Shown here: piece by piece, positions 8,380-16,717 of the stretch
Layout of the letters: each line of letters begins with the position of its first letter
How positions within the stretch are numbered: the first letter of the stretch is position 1
Origin: Bradyrhizobium altum
GTDB taxonomy: Bacteria; Pseudomonadota; Alphaproteobacteria; Rhizobiales; Xanthobacteraceae
DNA length: 35,242 nt
Reading direction: 5' to 3'
Assembly: GCF_020889705.1 (NCBI RefSeq)
Contig: NZ_JACMYP010000064.1
Location: 1 to 35,242, forward strand
Position numbers and translations under genes: made by a program
Notes under the pieces: model-generated
Told to the model about the DNA's origin: nothing
Database searches by the model: none
What the model saw: only the letters and a program-made list of their open reading frames with translations

Positions 8380-9098
8380 ATGAAACACCGCATAATGATG
8401 GCAGGACTGCTCGCTGTCGTCACATCTCCGGTTTGCGCGGCGAAACTCAGCGGCCCTCCGCACATCCTCGACGGCAACACAATCGAGATCGAGCAAACTA
8501 GGATTCGGCTCTCAGGTATCGAGGCGCCAGAGACTGATCAGATTTGCCTCGACGCCATGGCCGCAAATGGGCCTGCGGCGTAGCTGCTCGCGACGCGCTT
8601 ATCAATTACTCGAATGGACGAACGTGGGATTGTCAGACCGCAGGAGTAGACAAGTACGGCAGATCACTCGGCAGTTGCTTCATCGAAGGCCAGGACGTGA
8701 ACGCCTGGATGGTAAGCTCGGGCTGGGCACTGTCGTCGGGTCCCTACACCTACACCATCTATGAGGTGGTGGCGAGCAATGCCTTCGCGGGCCTGTGGTC
8801 GGGGGCGTTCATCGCGCCCTGGGACTGGCGTCGCCGCAACAAGGGGTCGATCATCGTCGGCGCGAGCTCGGTGCCGGGCGACGCTCAGGAGCTCCTGCTC
8901 GGATCCGCTCTGCTATCGGACCCGCCCTCGCCCGAGTGTCTGATAAAGGGCACGGTGGACCGCAACGGCGAGCGCACTTATCACTCGCCCGGGCAACTCA
9001 GTTACGCACAAATCGACATGACGAAGAAGCCGGCTGAACGCTGGTTCTGCAGCGAAACTGAGGCCGAAGCCACAGGATGGCGTAGAGCCGCGCAATGA
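8380..9098 (+). pseudogene. Thermonuclease-family (SNase-like) exported protein, one frameshift
   Basis: The first frame (8380-8583) gives a signal peptide (MKHRIMMAGLLAVVTSPVCA) and the staphylococcal-nuclease-like opening DGNTIEIEQTRIRLSGIEAP. It ends at a stop after CLDAMAANGPAA. A second frame picks up the family immediately: HGRKWACGVAARDALINY, then VDKYGRSLGSCFIEGQDVNA, FIAPWDWRRRNKG, and a cysteine-containing C-terminal domain (ECLIKGTVDRNGERTYHSPG; ERWFCSETEAEATGW). Joining needs one extra base near 8555, consistent with loss of one C in a GCCCATGGC-like sequence. Arg and Asp/Glu active-site positions are partly present (RIRLSGIEAPE, DKYGRSL). Rhizobial relatives are secreted nuclease homologues of about 230-250 residues. 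It is broken as written; a sequencing error is possible because the rest is intact. Confidence 0.85.
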
Positions 9099-9108
9099 GG
9101 TGACACCC

Positions 9109-9852
9109 ATGCATGCAGGCCGTTCCCAGAGGATGTCCTATCCGATCAAGGTCGCGCCTTCGCGCCGCTCACTGTTGCTGTTCGCTATTTCGGCATTAGT
9201 CCTGCCGTTTGGCAACAATATTGTCGACGCGAAGCAAGCAAAAGCGCCGCCCAAGCCGGATAACCTGCTCTCGCCAGATGTTGCGCTGAAGCGGCTGATG
9301 GAGGGCAACGATCGCTATGTGCAGGGCGCATCGCGAGGGCACGATCTTAAACGCGAGCGCGAACTCTTAGTCGATGGTCAAAATCCATATGCGGCGGTTC
9401 TGAGCTGCGCCGATTCCCGTCTAGCGCCCGAACTTGCCTTCGACAGCGGACTTGGTGATCTGTTTGTGCGCCGCCTCGCCGGCAACTTCGCCAACGACGA
9501 CACGCTAGCTAGTATGGAGTATGCGGTCGCCGTACTGAACACGCCGCTGATCCTGGTACTTGGTCACGATCATTGCGGCGCGATAGAGGCCACAATCAAA
9601 TCGCTTGACGAGGGTAAGCCGGCGCCGGGGCATACTCCGTCCCTCGTCGCTGCGCTTGCGCCTGCCGTAAGAGGATCTCGCCAGCAAACCGGCGATACGT
9701 CCGCCGATGCGATCCGGCAGAATGTGATTGATAACGTCAATAAGCTCAAATCCGCCAGCCCGATTTTGAGCTCGGCAGTTGCGCAGAACACACTGAAGAT
9801 AGTCGGGGGTCTATATCGGCTCGAAACCGGCAGGGTCGACCTGCTGGGCTGA
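9109..9852 (+). CDS. Exported beta-class carbonic anhydrase
   Basis: A 247-residue protein that hydrates CO2 to bicarbonate. It shows the beta-class zinc site: Cys100 and the Asp102/Arg104 dyad in SCADSR, and His153/Cys156 in GHDHCGA. GNFANDDTLASMEYAV is the usual helix between them. The N-terminus carries an arginine pair before a hydrophobic run (SRRSLLLFAISALVLPF), which suggests export, possibly by Tat, to the periplasm. The ATG at 9109 is chosen because GAGGTG lies 6 bases upstream; a GTG at 9100 is an alternative. It begins 11 bases after the broken nuclease gene, so both were probably one transcript. Periplasmic carbonic anhydrases are known from other rhizobial symbiosis regions and may help manage CO2/HCO3- in nodules; that role is inference here. 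Confidence 0.9.
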   Translation: MHAGRSQRMSYPIKVAPSRRSLLLFAISALVLPFGNNIVDAKQAKAPPKPDNLLSPDVALKRLMEGNDRYVQGASRGHDLKRERELLVDGQNPYAAVLSCADSRLAPELAFDSGLGDLFVRRLAGNFANDDTLASMEYAVAVLNTPLILVLGHDHCGAIEATIKSLDEGKPAPGHTPSLVAALAPAVRGSRQQTGDTSADAIRQNVIDNVNKLKSASPILSSAVAQNTLKIVGGLYRLETGRVDLLG

Positions 9853-9999
9853 CGCTGGCTTTCGCACGGCCGACCAGCCGTATGCAGCCTGGCCGGCCTT
9901 CGATTGAGCGCCGCGAGATTTGCTCGTCCATTGGGACGCAGCAAACGCTCCGGATGTGATCCGTTCCACGATTGTCATAGCTTTGGGATAGGCTTTGGT

Positions 10000-10110
10000 A
10001 TGCGCGGTCTCTTGATACTCATCATATTCTTCGTACTTATGTTGGCGACGCGCGGCCAGCCCCAAGAACAACTCGCATCACGGCCGGCAACGTCCATGTC
10101 TGCACGTTGA
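10000..10110 (+). CDS. Possible tiny membrane peptide (36 aa)
   Basis: A 36-codon frame starting MRGLLILIIFFVLMLATRG has one strongly hydrophobic helix, then a polar tail. A weak TAGG element precedes the ATG by about 8 bases. It lies alone downstream of the carbonic anhydrase gene. No family is recognised and chance coding cannot be excluded. Confidence 0.25.
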   Translation: MRGLLILIIFFVLMLATRGQPQEQLASRPATSMSAR

Positions 10111-10269
10111 TGCGCCGAGCCAACAGAGTTGAATCGATCGCCAGATTGCGCGCAGGCGCGCCAGACTCCGAGCCAAGCCTCCGGAACAGGCGGGAATTCC
10201 AGACAGAGATCTCGGCCGCCCATTCCGCCATGACACCGATGCAGATCGGTCCTGCTCAGGTCAACCGGC

Positions 10270-10362
10270 TCAACCAGGGCTGAAGATCACATAGAGCAGA
10301 ATTACGACCACGACCGCTGTCCAGCCCGCCGATGTTATGAAAAATGCTACTCGCGTCGGCAT
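10270..10362 (-). CDS. Tiny membrane protein (30 aa)
   Basis: A 30-codon frame, MPTRVAFFITSAGWTAVVVV then ILLYVIFSPG, is essentially one transmembrane helix. Support comes from a strong Shine-Dalgarno (AGGAGA, 9 bases before the ATG). The frame remains open further upstream, but that part is arginine-rich and not protein-like, so the short start is preferred. Small single-helix membrane proteins of this type are frequent in rhizobia. Function is unknown. It lies downstream of the bioF pseudogene in the same direction. Confidence 0.45.
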   Translation of the reverse strand: MPTRVAFFITSAGWTAVVVVILLYVIFSPG

Positions 10363-10559
10363 CGGACGGTCTCTCCTGCATCGGCCAATGAAGAGACCGC
10401 CAGTGTCGGAAGAGCAGACTCGTCGAATCTGCCCTGAGCTCTTTGGATCAGTATAAACCGGAAGTCTCGCGCGCACGAGACTGCGATCACCGATCGGAGG
10501 GGCGCGCGCCGGCGCGCACCTTTGAAGATCGTTTACCGATCCGGACGTCGGCCTCGCGA

Positions 10560-11691
10560 TCATGATTGACGAACTCCCCAAGTCTCTTCGACCAACGCAT
10601 CAATCATATCGGATACATCATCTTGCCCGACATTAAGCGTCAGCGAGATCCGCAACCTCGCCGTTCCCACAGGCACTGTCGGCGGCCGTATCCCGCGGAT
10701 ATCAAAACCGCGCACCTTCAGTGCAGAGGCGAGCCGCATCGCCCGCGCGTTGTCACCCACGATGTACGGAATGATCTGTGAGTTCGAACGGCTCGGGCGG
10801 CCGCACGTGGCGAGCTGCCGATGTGTAAAATCGACAAATCGATCAGGCGCTGCTGCCGATCTGGCTCCTCCTGTAGGATCAAGAGCGCTTCCCGAGTAGC
10901 GACGGCCATCAGGGGCGATGGCGCGGTGGCGAAAACGGATGGACGGCACCGATTGACCATGAAGTCGCGCAATACACCGGAAGCAGTGACAAGCGCGCCC
11001 TCCGTCCCCAGCGCCTTCCCGCAGGTGGACCACCAGGAGATTTTCGCGGCCCTCATAGGGCGCGGTGAGCCCCCGTCCCTGCTCGCCGTAAACACCTGCC
11101 TCCTCCACGACCAGGAACGCGTCGCAGCGCTCGGCGATTACGACCAGATCTCTAAGCGGCGCGAAGTCTCCGTCCGTACTGTAGAGGCTATCCACCACGA
11201 TCCAGACGCGTCCCCTCCGCCCTTGGCGTGCCAGTCGCCAATCGCATCTTCGACCGACTGGGGGTCATTATGGGCGCTTATCCGGAACTCGGCTCGGCCC
11301 GCTCGTGCGCCTTCGTGAATACTGGCGCGCACGAACAAATCGAGAACAAGCAGTTCGCCCGCTGCGGCAGTGTTGTCAAAAGAGCGAAATTTGCGATGTA
11401 ACCGCCGCCGAAGAACAGCGCTGTCTCCGCTCGGAAGTACCGCGCCGCCTCCGCTTCGAGAGCTTCGTGCTCCTCACAATTGCCGCGCAGGAGCCGTGAC
11501 CTACCAGCTCCGATCGGCGTGCCGGCATCGAGCGCGGTGAACAGAGCCTTCTTCATACGTGGCGCGCTGGCCGGTGCCAGATAATCGTTCGAAGAAAAAT
11601 CAGTTCCTGCGCGCGACTTTAGGCCGCGCAGCTGATCGTCTTCTTTCAAGGCTTCCAGGGCCGCGACATCTCCACTAAGCGGCGTGTTCAT
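10560..11691 (-). pseudogene. bioF: bioF pseudogene (8-amino-7-oxononanoate synthase), four frameshifts
   Basis: BioF is a PLP enzyme that condenses pimeloyl thioester and alanine in biotin synthesis. Family sequence can be followed across the whole interval only by changing frame four times, near 11345, 11195, 11035 and 10800. Recognisable blocks in order are: DFSSNDYLAPA; PIGAGRSRLLRGNCEEHEAL; FFGGGYIANFALLTTLPQR; HEGARAGRAEFRISAHNDPQ; STDGDFAPLRDLVVIAER; GVYGEQGRGLTAPYEGRENL; STCGKALGTEGALVTASG (containing the PLP lysine); RCRPSVFATAPSPLMAVATR; and NSQIIPYIVGDNARAMRLAS. A small deletion also removes the residues normally between the DEA motif and GVYGEQG. The start at 11691 and the C-terminus are both preserved, so decay looks recent. 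Some Bradyrhizobium symbiosis islands carry bio genes; no other bio gene is recognisable here. Confidence 0.9.
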
Positions 11692-12440
11692 TGATCAAAT
11701 ATCCTGCCGCCCGCAGCAGGGGCCGCGATCGATCGAGTCTTCGTGGCACAGACGTCGGCGCACAGATGTCGGCTTGTGTCACCGACAAATTTGCGAGCAG
11801 ATCGGGCCGCGCAAGCCGAAGAAGCACGGTGCCTCCAGTCCGTCGGACATGGACCGCCGTCCAGCGAAAGCAAGCCCCATGCTCGGCTGAATCAAGATTC
11901 TGACCGTCGCGACCAAGCGCTCCGGGATCGCTCAGCGGCGCCACCAATTGCAGCTCTTGACTTCGTTTCATAACGTGAACGAGCAAGCAGGACGAGCATG
12001 CCGACGCGATCCTCGACACGCTTGCCCTTGCCGGTGATGCCGACGCTGCTCATCTTGATGCCAGCGGCACGCGGAGACATCTGCGCCCCTCAATCGTCCC
12101 ACCCAAAAAGCCCTCCGGAACGGCCGCTGACAGAGTCAACCAGTTGCGGTGCGGACCATTCCGCCCTCGCGACCTATGCTGGCAGATTGGGCACCCTCAC
12201 GCGCGCGCAAACTTCGTACAGATCGAACAAACGCGCGCTCGCTCGACGAGCGTGATCTAACTGTATCATAAGCGCACGCTTCGTACCCCAGCGCTCGCGA
12301 CATCATACCCAATTTCGGCGCGTCAAATGACGACCTCCTCGGCACGCGCGTCGGCAACCGCGCCGCCGTTGCGGCGCGGGCCATCTCACGATAACTATTT
12401 GACCGATTTGCAACAACAGCTTCGGGTCATCTATGATTCG
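11692..12440. other. Gene-poor stretch upstream of the bioF pseudogene
   Basis: About 750 bases with several short open frames. A leftward piece near 11990-12080 (MSPRAAGIKMSSVGITGKGK) reads protein-like but breaks off, and I could not assign it. No regulatory site or RNA gene was recognised. Confidence 0.35.
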
Positions 12441-13142
12441 TCACATCGCGCTGACGGTGATCGGGCCGACGCCCGGAACGCTGAGCAACCTGGCAGCTTC
12501 GGGTTCCGTACGGCAATGCCTTCGCATTTGAGCTTCGAGAGCATTGATCTGAGCAGTTAGCAGTTAGGGCGACGAGCTGGTCAGCCAGGATATTCAACGG
12601 TGCTCGTACCGCATCGGGGATCAGTGTCGCCGGATCGGATATCCTCTTGATGAGAGAGCCGACGTGCTGAGGGCCTGCCACGGCGATTACACCGAACTCC
12701 GCCATATGGCTCCGAATCGCGTTGATCAGCGAAACACGATGCCGCGAAAGGAGTTCATGCGTGCGATGTGCCACCCGCGCCGCCTGTTGCGCCAATGACT
12801 TCACAGGAGCGGAGCGAACCGCCGGTCGCGTCACCGCTTCGCAGATCGCTGCTGCGTCCGCAGCGTCGTTCTTTTGCCGCGCGTCATAGGGCTTCACGTA
12901 CGAAGCCGGAATCATCTTGGTGTCATGGCCAAGCGCGCGAATCTCGCGTGCCCAGTAATGCGATGATGCACATGCTTCCATGCCGACAACACAAGGCGGC
13001 AACAGGCGAAAAAGCTCAGAACCTCCTCACGGCGAAGCTTCTTCTGGAGAACAGGGCGACCTTTTGCATCCGCCCCATGAACCTGAAAAACACGCTTTGC
13101 CAAATCGAGCCCGACCGTCGTTACTTCGTTCATGGATGGCAT
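12441..13142 (-). pseudogene. IS110-family transposase remnant
   Basis: The N-terminal half of an IS110-type (DEDD) transposase. The opening MNEVTTVGLDLAKRVFQVHG contains the first catalytic Asp. After a frameshift near 12990 come PPCVVGMEACASSHYWAREI, then MIPASYVKPYDARQKNDAAD with the second acidic cluster, and AEFGVIAVAGPQHVGSLIKR. A second frameshift coincides with a 7-base tandem duplication (AGCAGTT twice at about 12552-12565). Beyond it the family sequence resumes as QINALEAQMRRHCRTEPEAA and ends at a stop after GVGPITVSAM. The C-terminal transposase_20 part is absent, so the element is truncated and inactive. Confidence 0.88.
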
Positions 13143-13189
13143 CTCCTTTTAAGGCGATCGCCTCGACCGCTTCTAGACTATGACGCCGG

Positions 13190-13318
13190 AAGCGGGAGCC
13201 ATCCACCTCATCAAGCTCAATGGCGTCAGTGCCGAGTACTGGCTTGCTGATGTTCTCGCGAAGCTCGTCAATGGTTGGCCTGCGGCGCGACCGGACGAAC
13301 TGCTCCCTTGGGCGTCGA
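13190..13318 (+). pseudogene. IS66 TnpC C-terminal remnant
   Basis: About 40 codons, IHLIKLNGVSAEYWLADVLA followed by KLVNGWPAARPDELLPWA, match the terminal block of IS66-family TnpC proteins. Compare the intact TnpC in this window, which ends in ANGWPSSQIDALMPWN. Nothing else of the element remains. It abuts the start of the pRiA4b ORF-3-like gene. Confidence 0.8.
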
Positions 13319-13330
13319 TCTACACGATAC

Positions 13331-13965
13331 ATGCACACGATCACACGATCCGAGGCTGGCGGCGTGAGCCTGAACACAACCGCGGTCCGGATCAAGGTGC
13401 CCCTCGAGGACGTGAAACCGGAAGTGATGCGTCGCCTTGTCGTACCCGTCACCCTGCGTATGGATCGGCTGCATTTGACGCTTCAGGCGGCGTTTGGCTG
13501 GACGAACAGCCATCTCTTCGAGTTCCTGGCCGGCGAAGGACGTTGGGGTATCCCTGATCCCGATGGAGATTTCGGCCCTCAGCCCATCGATGCCCGCAAG
13601 ACGCGGCTCTCTAATATCGTTCAGGAGACCGGCGCGAAGACGATCCATTATCTCTACGACTTCGGCGACAGCTGGGATCACGTGATCAAACTCGAAAAAT
13701 GGTTCGACAACACGACAACGGAGGGACTGCCCCTCTTGCTCGAGGCCACCGGCCGTTGTCCTCCGGAAATGTCGGCGGTGCATCAGGCTATGCCGAATAC
13801 CTCGACGCCATCAGCGACCCCACCCATCCGGAGCACGAACATATGCGCCTCTGGGGTCCGGAGCAGTTCGATCCCAACGTCGTCGACCGGAAGGCGATCG
13901 AGGCCGCCGTCAACGCTTTGTCCGACAAATGGAAGCCGCGGCGTCGCGTCACGCCGTCAAAATAG
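13331..13965 (+). pseudogene. pRiA4b ORF-3-family protein, one frameshift
   Basis: The plasmid pRiA4b ORF-3 family (PF07929) is widespread in rhizobia and of unknown biochemical role. The first frame shows its conserved blocks: VRIKVPLEDVKPEVMRRLVV, MDRLHLTLQAAFGWTNSHLF, WGIPDPDGDFGPQPIDARKT and TIHYLYDFGDSWDHVIKLEK, up to LLEATGRCPPE. A frameshift near 13770 moves the C-terminal block (GGASGYAEYLDAISDPTHPE; EQFDPNVVDRKAIEAAVNAL) to the next frame, ending at 13965. The start is either ATG 13331 or GTG 13364. Apart from the single shift the protein is complete at about 200 residues, so it was lost recently or reflects a sequence error. It often neighbours IS66 elements, as here. Confidence 0.85.
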
Positions 13966-14359
13966 GCGTCAAGCGCCAATCGAAAGGGCCGCAGCGCTAC
14001 GCTCTGATGTCCTTTTGCAAGACCTAATCGCGCATCAATTTTCCCGCGCCGATTTCCCGGTCGGTTCTTGTCACTGAAGTGCCCATCGGAGGAGACGTGG
14101 CCTGGGACGTAGGTGAACAAGCTCTGATGCGCGGATTGGGTACCGCATGTCCATGTATTCGTCCGGGACTGGTCCTGTCTTACAATGGGCGTCGGCATTG
14201 CCGGCCACAAAGCGTTGGCGGGAATTCCCCATTCAACGCCACGTCCCCACCGATAGACACGATAACGATACCGGGTGAACCGTAGGTCAGGTCGCCGCAG
14301 GAGTCTTGTGCTGGAGCCAGCGGAATCGTCGCGACCAATGTTAGTTGGGAATAGATGCA

Positions 14360-14617
14360 ATGACCCACTCCGCACCGTTGCCTGAGCCGTTCGTGGTCCT
14401 TGCGATGCCAAGGGCTGGCACGCACTATCTGGAGCAATTGATAAATGAGCATCCAAGCGGGTTGAGTAACGGTGAGTTGTTCAATTCATATGATTCGAAC
14501 TGGCCCGATAAGGATCGCCTACTACGCAGTGATCGCGAGCTCCTTGAGCGTGCCCACCTGCGCTATCCCACCCGACGCGGCAGGGCCAAGGTGGACTTAG
14601 CACGCAAAGCTGCTTAG
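14360..14617 (+). pseudogene. nodH: nodH 5' fragment (Nod-factor sulfotransferase)
   Basis: NodH transfers sulfate from PAPS to the reducing-end glucosamine of Nod factors. The first 70 codons match the NodH opening closely: MTHSAPLPEPFVVLAMPRAG, then THYLEQLINEHPSGLSNGEL, then FNSYDSNWPDKDRLLRSDRE and LLERAHLRYP. The 5'-phosphosulfate-binding motif (MPRAGTHYLEQL) is retained. Family proteins are about 245-250 residues; here the frame loses homology after the LRYP segment and stops 16 codons later, so the 3'-phosphate site and most of the enzyme are missing. A GGGAAT element lies upstream of the start. No nod box was found directly ahead. It is convergent with the nodL-like gene, pointing to a former Nod-factor decoration locus. 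Confidence 0.85.
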
Positions 14618-14637
14618 CTGACGAGTAGGTTTCGCGC

Positions 14638-15201
14638 TCATCCGGAGATTTCTCGGATCACGCGACAAGGGTTACCAGCTGCAAACACTCCGGCTGGAAT
14701 GTCACGTGTTACGACACTGCCTGCACCGATCACAGTAGCTGATCCGATGGTCACGCCAGGTAGGATAATTGCCCCGGCCCCCACCCATACGTCTGATCCA
14801 ATCTCAACCGGCTTTCCGTACAGCTGCTTCCGGCGAAGGGCAGCATCAAGTGGATGCATCGACGTCAGGATCTGGACGCCTGGACCAAAAAGCCCGTAGT
14901 CACCTATACGAACCCGGCAAACATCAAGCACTATGCAGTTAAAATTGAAAAATACTTGCATGCCTAACTCTATGTTGGAGCCGTAATCGCAGAAAAAGGG
15001 GGGCTGTATCCACACAGTGTCTCCGCCTTTCCCGAAAATATGTTTGCAAAGGTTCCGACGCAGATCTTTGTCCGCATCACTGGAGGAGTTTATCTTCTGG
15101 CACAAGCCTCTTACCCTGTATCTCTCTGCAACAAGAGAAGGATCGAGAACGTCGTAAAGCTGTCCGGCCAGCATTTTCTCACGTTCGGTGCGCACGTTCA
15201 T
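14638..15201 (-). CDS. nodL: NodL/Maa-type O-acetyltransferase
   Basis: A 187-residue left-handed beta-helix acetyltransferase. The start at 15201 (MNVRTEREKMLAGQLYDVLD) gives the maltose-acetyltransferase N-terminal domain that begins family members; an upstream GTG at 15261 would add 20 unlike residues. The hexapeptide-repeat core follows: FFCDYGSNIELGMQVFFNFN, YGLFGPGVQILTSMHPLDAA with the catalytic-type His in the MHPLD segment, EIGSDVWVGAGAIILPGVTI and GSATVIGAGSVVTRDIPAGV, ending FAAGNPCRVIREI. NodL acetylates O-6 of the non-reducing glucosamine of Nod factors; Maa and LacA relatives acetylate sugars with CoA as product. A nod box about 390 bases upstream on the same strand and adjacent nodH and nodD remnants favour NodL. 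Sequence alone cannot exclude a Maa-like role. Frame is intact. Confidence 0.78.
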   Translation of the reverse strand: MNVRTEREKMLAGQLYDVLDPSLVAERYRVRGLCQKINSSSDADKDLRRNLCKHIFGKGGDTVWIQPPFFCDYGSNIELGMQVFFNFNCIVLDVCRVRIGDYGLFGPGVQILTSMHPLDAALRRKQLYGKPVEIGSDVWVGAGAIILPGVTIGSATVIGAGSVVTRDIPAGVFAAGNPCRVIREISG

Positions 15202-15592
15202 TGTTAAAATCTCAGACTGTGCATAGTGTGCGTTTATCTGGTCTCTGATTCCGGGCTCCACCTACTGGCAGGACGTGCTTATCGTCCCGGAGGGCGAGGA
15301 GCGAAGGCGACGAGAGATAAGCTCGGCGGACTTGTTCCAAGGCAAGCGGTGCTAGGTTCTCTGTCAACAAGCGAATAGGGAAGGAATAAAAATAGCGACT
15401 TTAATAGCTGCTATTTGGCGCTTTCACCGGCATCGCGGTTTTCGCCACCAAAACACTGTTAGTGCTGACACATTGACAATGATCCTGTCTCCACATGATT
15501 TCCTTATGCTGGTAAGGACGATAGCAACCCTGGAAATGCGCTCATCTTGTTTTAATTCTCCGAACTGGCTTTTTCTAATGCAGCATTTCCTA

Positions 15593-15641
15593 AAATTGGT
15601 AAAATCGAATGTGTTGATGGGGCGCATCCACGCGATGGATG
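15593..15641 (-). promoter_or_regulatory. nod box (NodD-binding promoter element), reading leftward
   Basis: On the minus strand the 49 bases align without gaps to the rhizobial nod-box consensus. It begins CATCCATCGCGTGGATG, which carries both ATCCA and GATG, and continues with the central ATC. It ends TTCGATTTTACCAATTT. I count about three departures from consensus, all in the second half. It lies 9 bases from the nodD-remnant start, the classic divergent nodD/nod-box arrangement, and points at the nodL-like gene. The 390-base leader (15202-15592) holds no gene that I recognise. Confidence 0.85.
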
Positions 15642-15650
15642 GCTGAGGGC

Positions 15651-15826
15651 ATGCGTTTCAAGGGCCTTGATCTAAATGTCCTCATCGCGCTCGTCGCTTT
15701 GATGAGCGAGCGTAGCCTCACTGCTGCGGCATGGAGCATCAATCTCAGCCAGCCATGAGAGCGGCCGTTGCCCGGCTTCGCGCCTATTTCCGCGATGAGC
15801 TGTTTACGATGAGGGGCCACGAACTT
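15651..15826 (+). pseudogene. nodD: nodD 5' fragment (LysR-type flavonoid-responsive regulator)
   Basis: Opening codons read MRFKGLDLNVLIALVALMSE and RSLTAAAWSINLSQP, the NodD N-terminus with its LysR helix-turn-helix. A stop occurs after LSQP; a one-base shift restores AMRAAVARLRAYFRDELFTM and RGHEL, again NodD. Homology stops there, at about residue 58 of roughly 310, so the recognition helix is disrupted and the whole inducer-binding domain is gone. It is divergent from the nod box at 15593-15641. Regulation of that nod box would therefore need a NodD from another locus. Confidence 0.9.
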
Positions 15827-16717
15827 CACAACACATGTCGGATGGCGCTCGATGCGACGGTGGTCCTACTTGATCACAACTATTCGGATCGTCTTGAGCG
15901 GTCGTCGTGATTGACCGCTCAGCTGGTTTTTGCTGTCACCTGCGAGCACGGGCTCCCGGTTGGTGCTGCCGTCATGGACAGTGCGATCCGGCCGGCTATG
16001 GCGGTTCGGAGCGCTGTGCAAGAAGCAACATGTCAAAGACTGGCCCGCGGCATACCGTCACGTTCGTTTCCTGAACGGTTTATGCTGGATCAAGCGGTGG
16101 AATCGATGTTGCAGCTTTCAAATATTTCATTCGACCTGCGACAGACCCGCTCTCTGTGAGGCAATATTGATGGCTCGAGCCCGGAGGGACCGATCTATCG
16201 CACCACATTGCGTTCTCGATGAAGATGCTTCGCGGAACCCGCGCGGGATGGAGATAGATCGGTCGCCCTATACTGACACGTAACGACTCGCCGAGCGACA
16301 ACAAGTTCCGCCAAACGCTGCATAGCTATCTGAACAATCGATAGTCCCCTGACATGAGTTTTCGGCTGCCTCGCAATGAGAGCGCAGTTCACCGTACCTC
16401 GCGACAAGTGATTCCGCACTTGTGGACTTTGCTCGTTTGTCCGCTACGTACAAGGTTTGCCCACGAGCGACGCACCGTCCGTCAATGTCACCAGCGACGC
16501 GCGCGAATAGGCATGATGCAGACTTAAGTCATCCGATCGGACAGCGCGCCGTACGCCACGAAGGCGTTCTTACAGGAGTAGAAGATCGGCAGCCAGGAAA
16601 ACACCGTCATGCGATCGGCGCGTCTCATTCACGACCACGCCAGGGTAGGATATCGCGCCGGGCACATGCTTGTGATCCGCACCAGAATCAAATCATGGTA
16701 GATCATCACGATCCGAT
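15827..16717. other. Gene-poor stretch with a 12-bp inverted repeat
   Basis: No gene is supported across about 890 bases between the nodD remnant and the MFS exporter. One perfect inverted repeat, GACCGATCTATC (16188-16199) with GATAGATCGGTC (16253-16264), encloses 53 bases. It could be a regulator site pair or chance. Confidence 0.4.
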
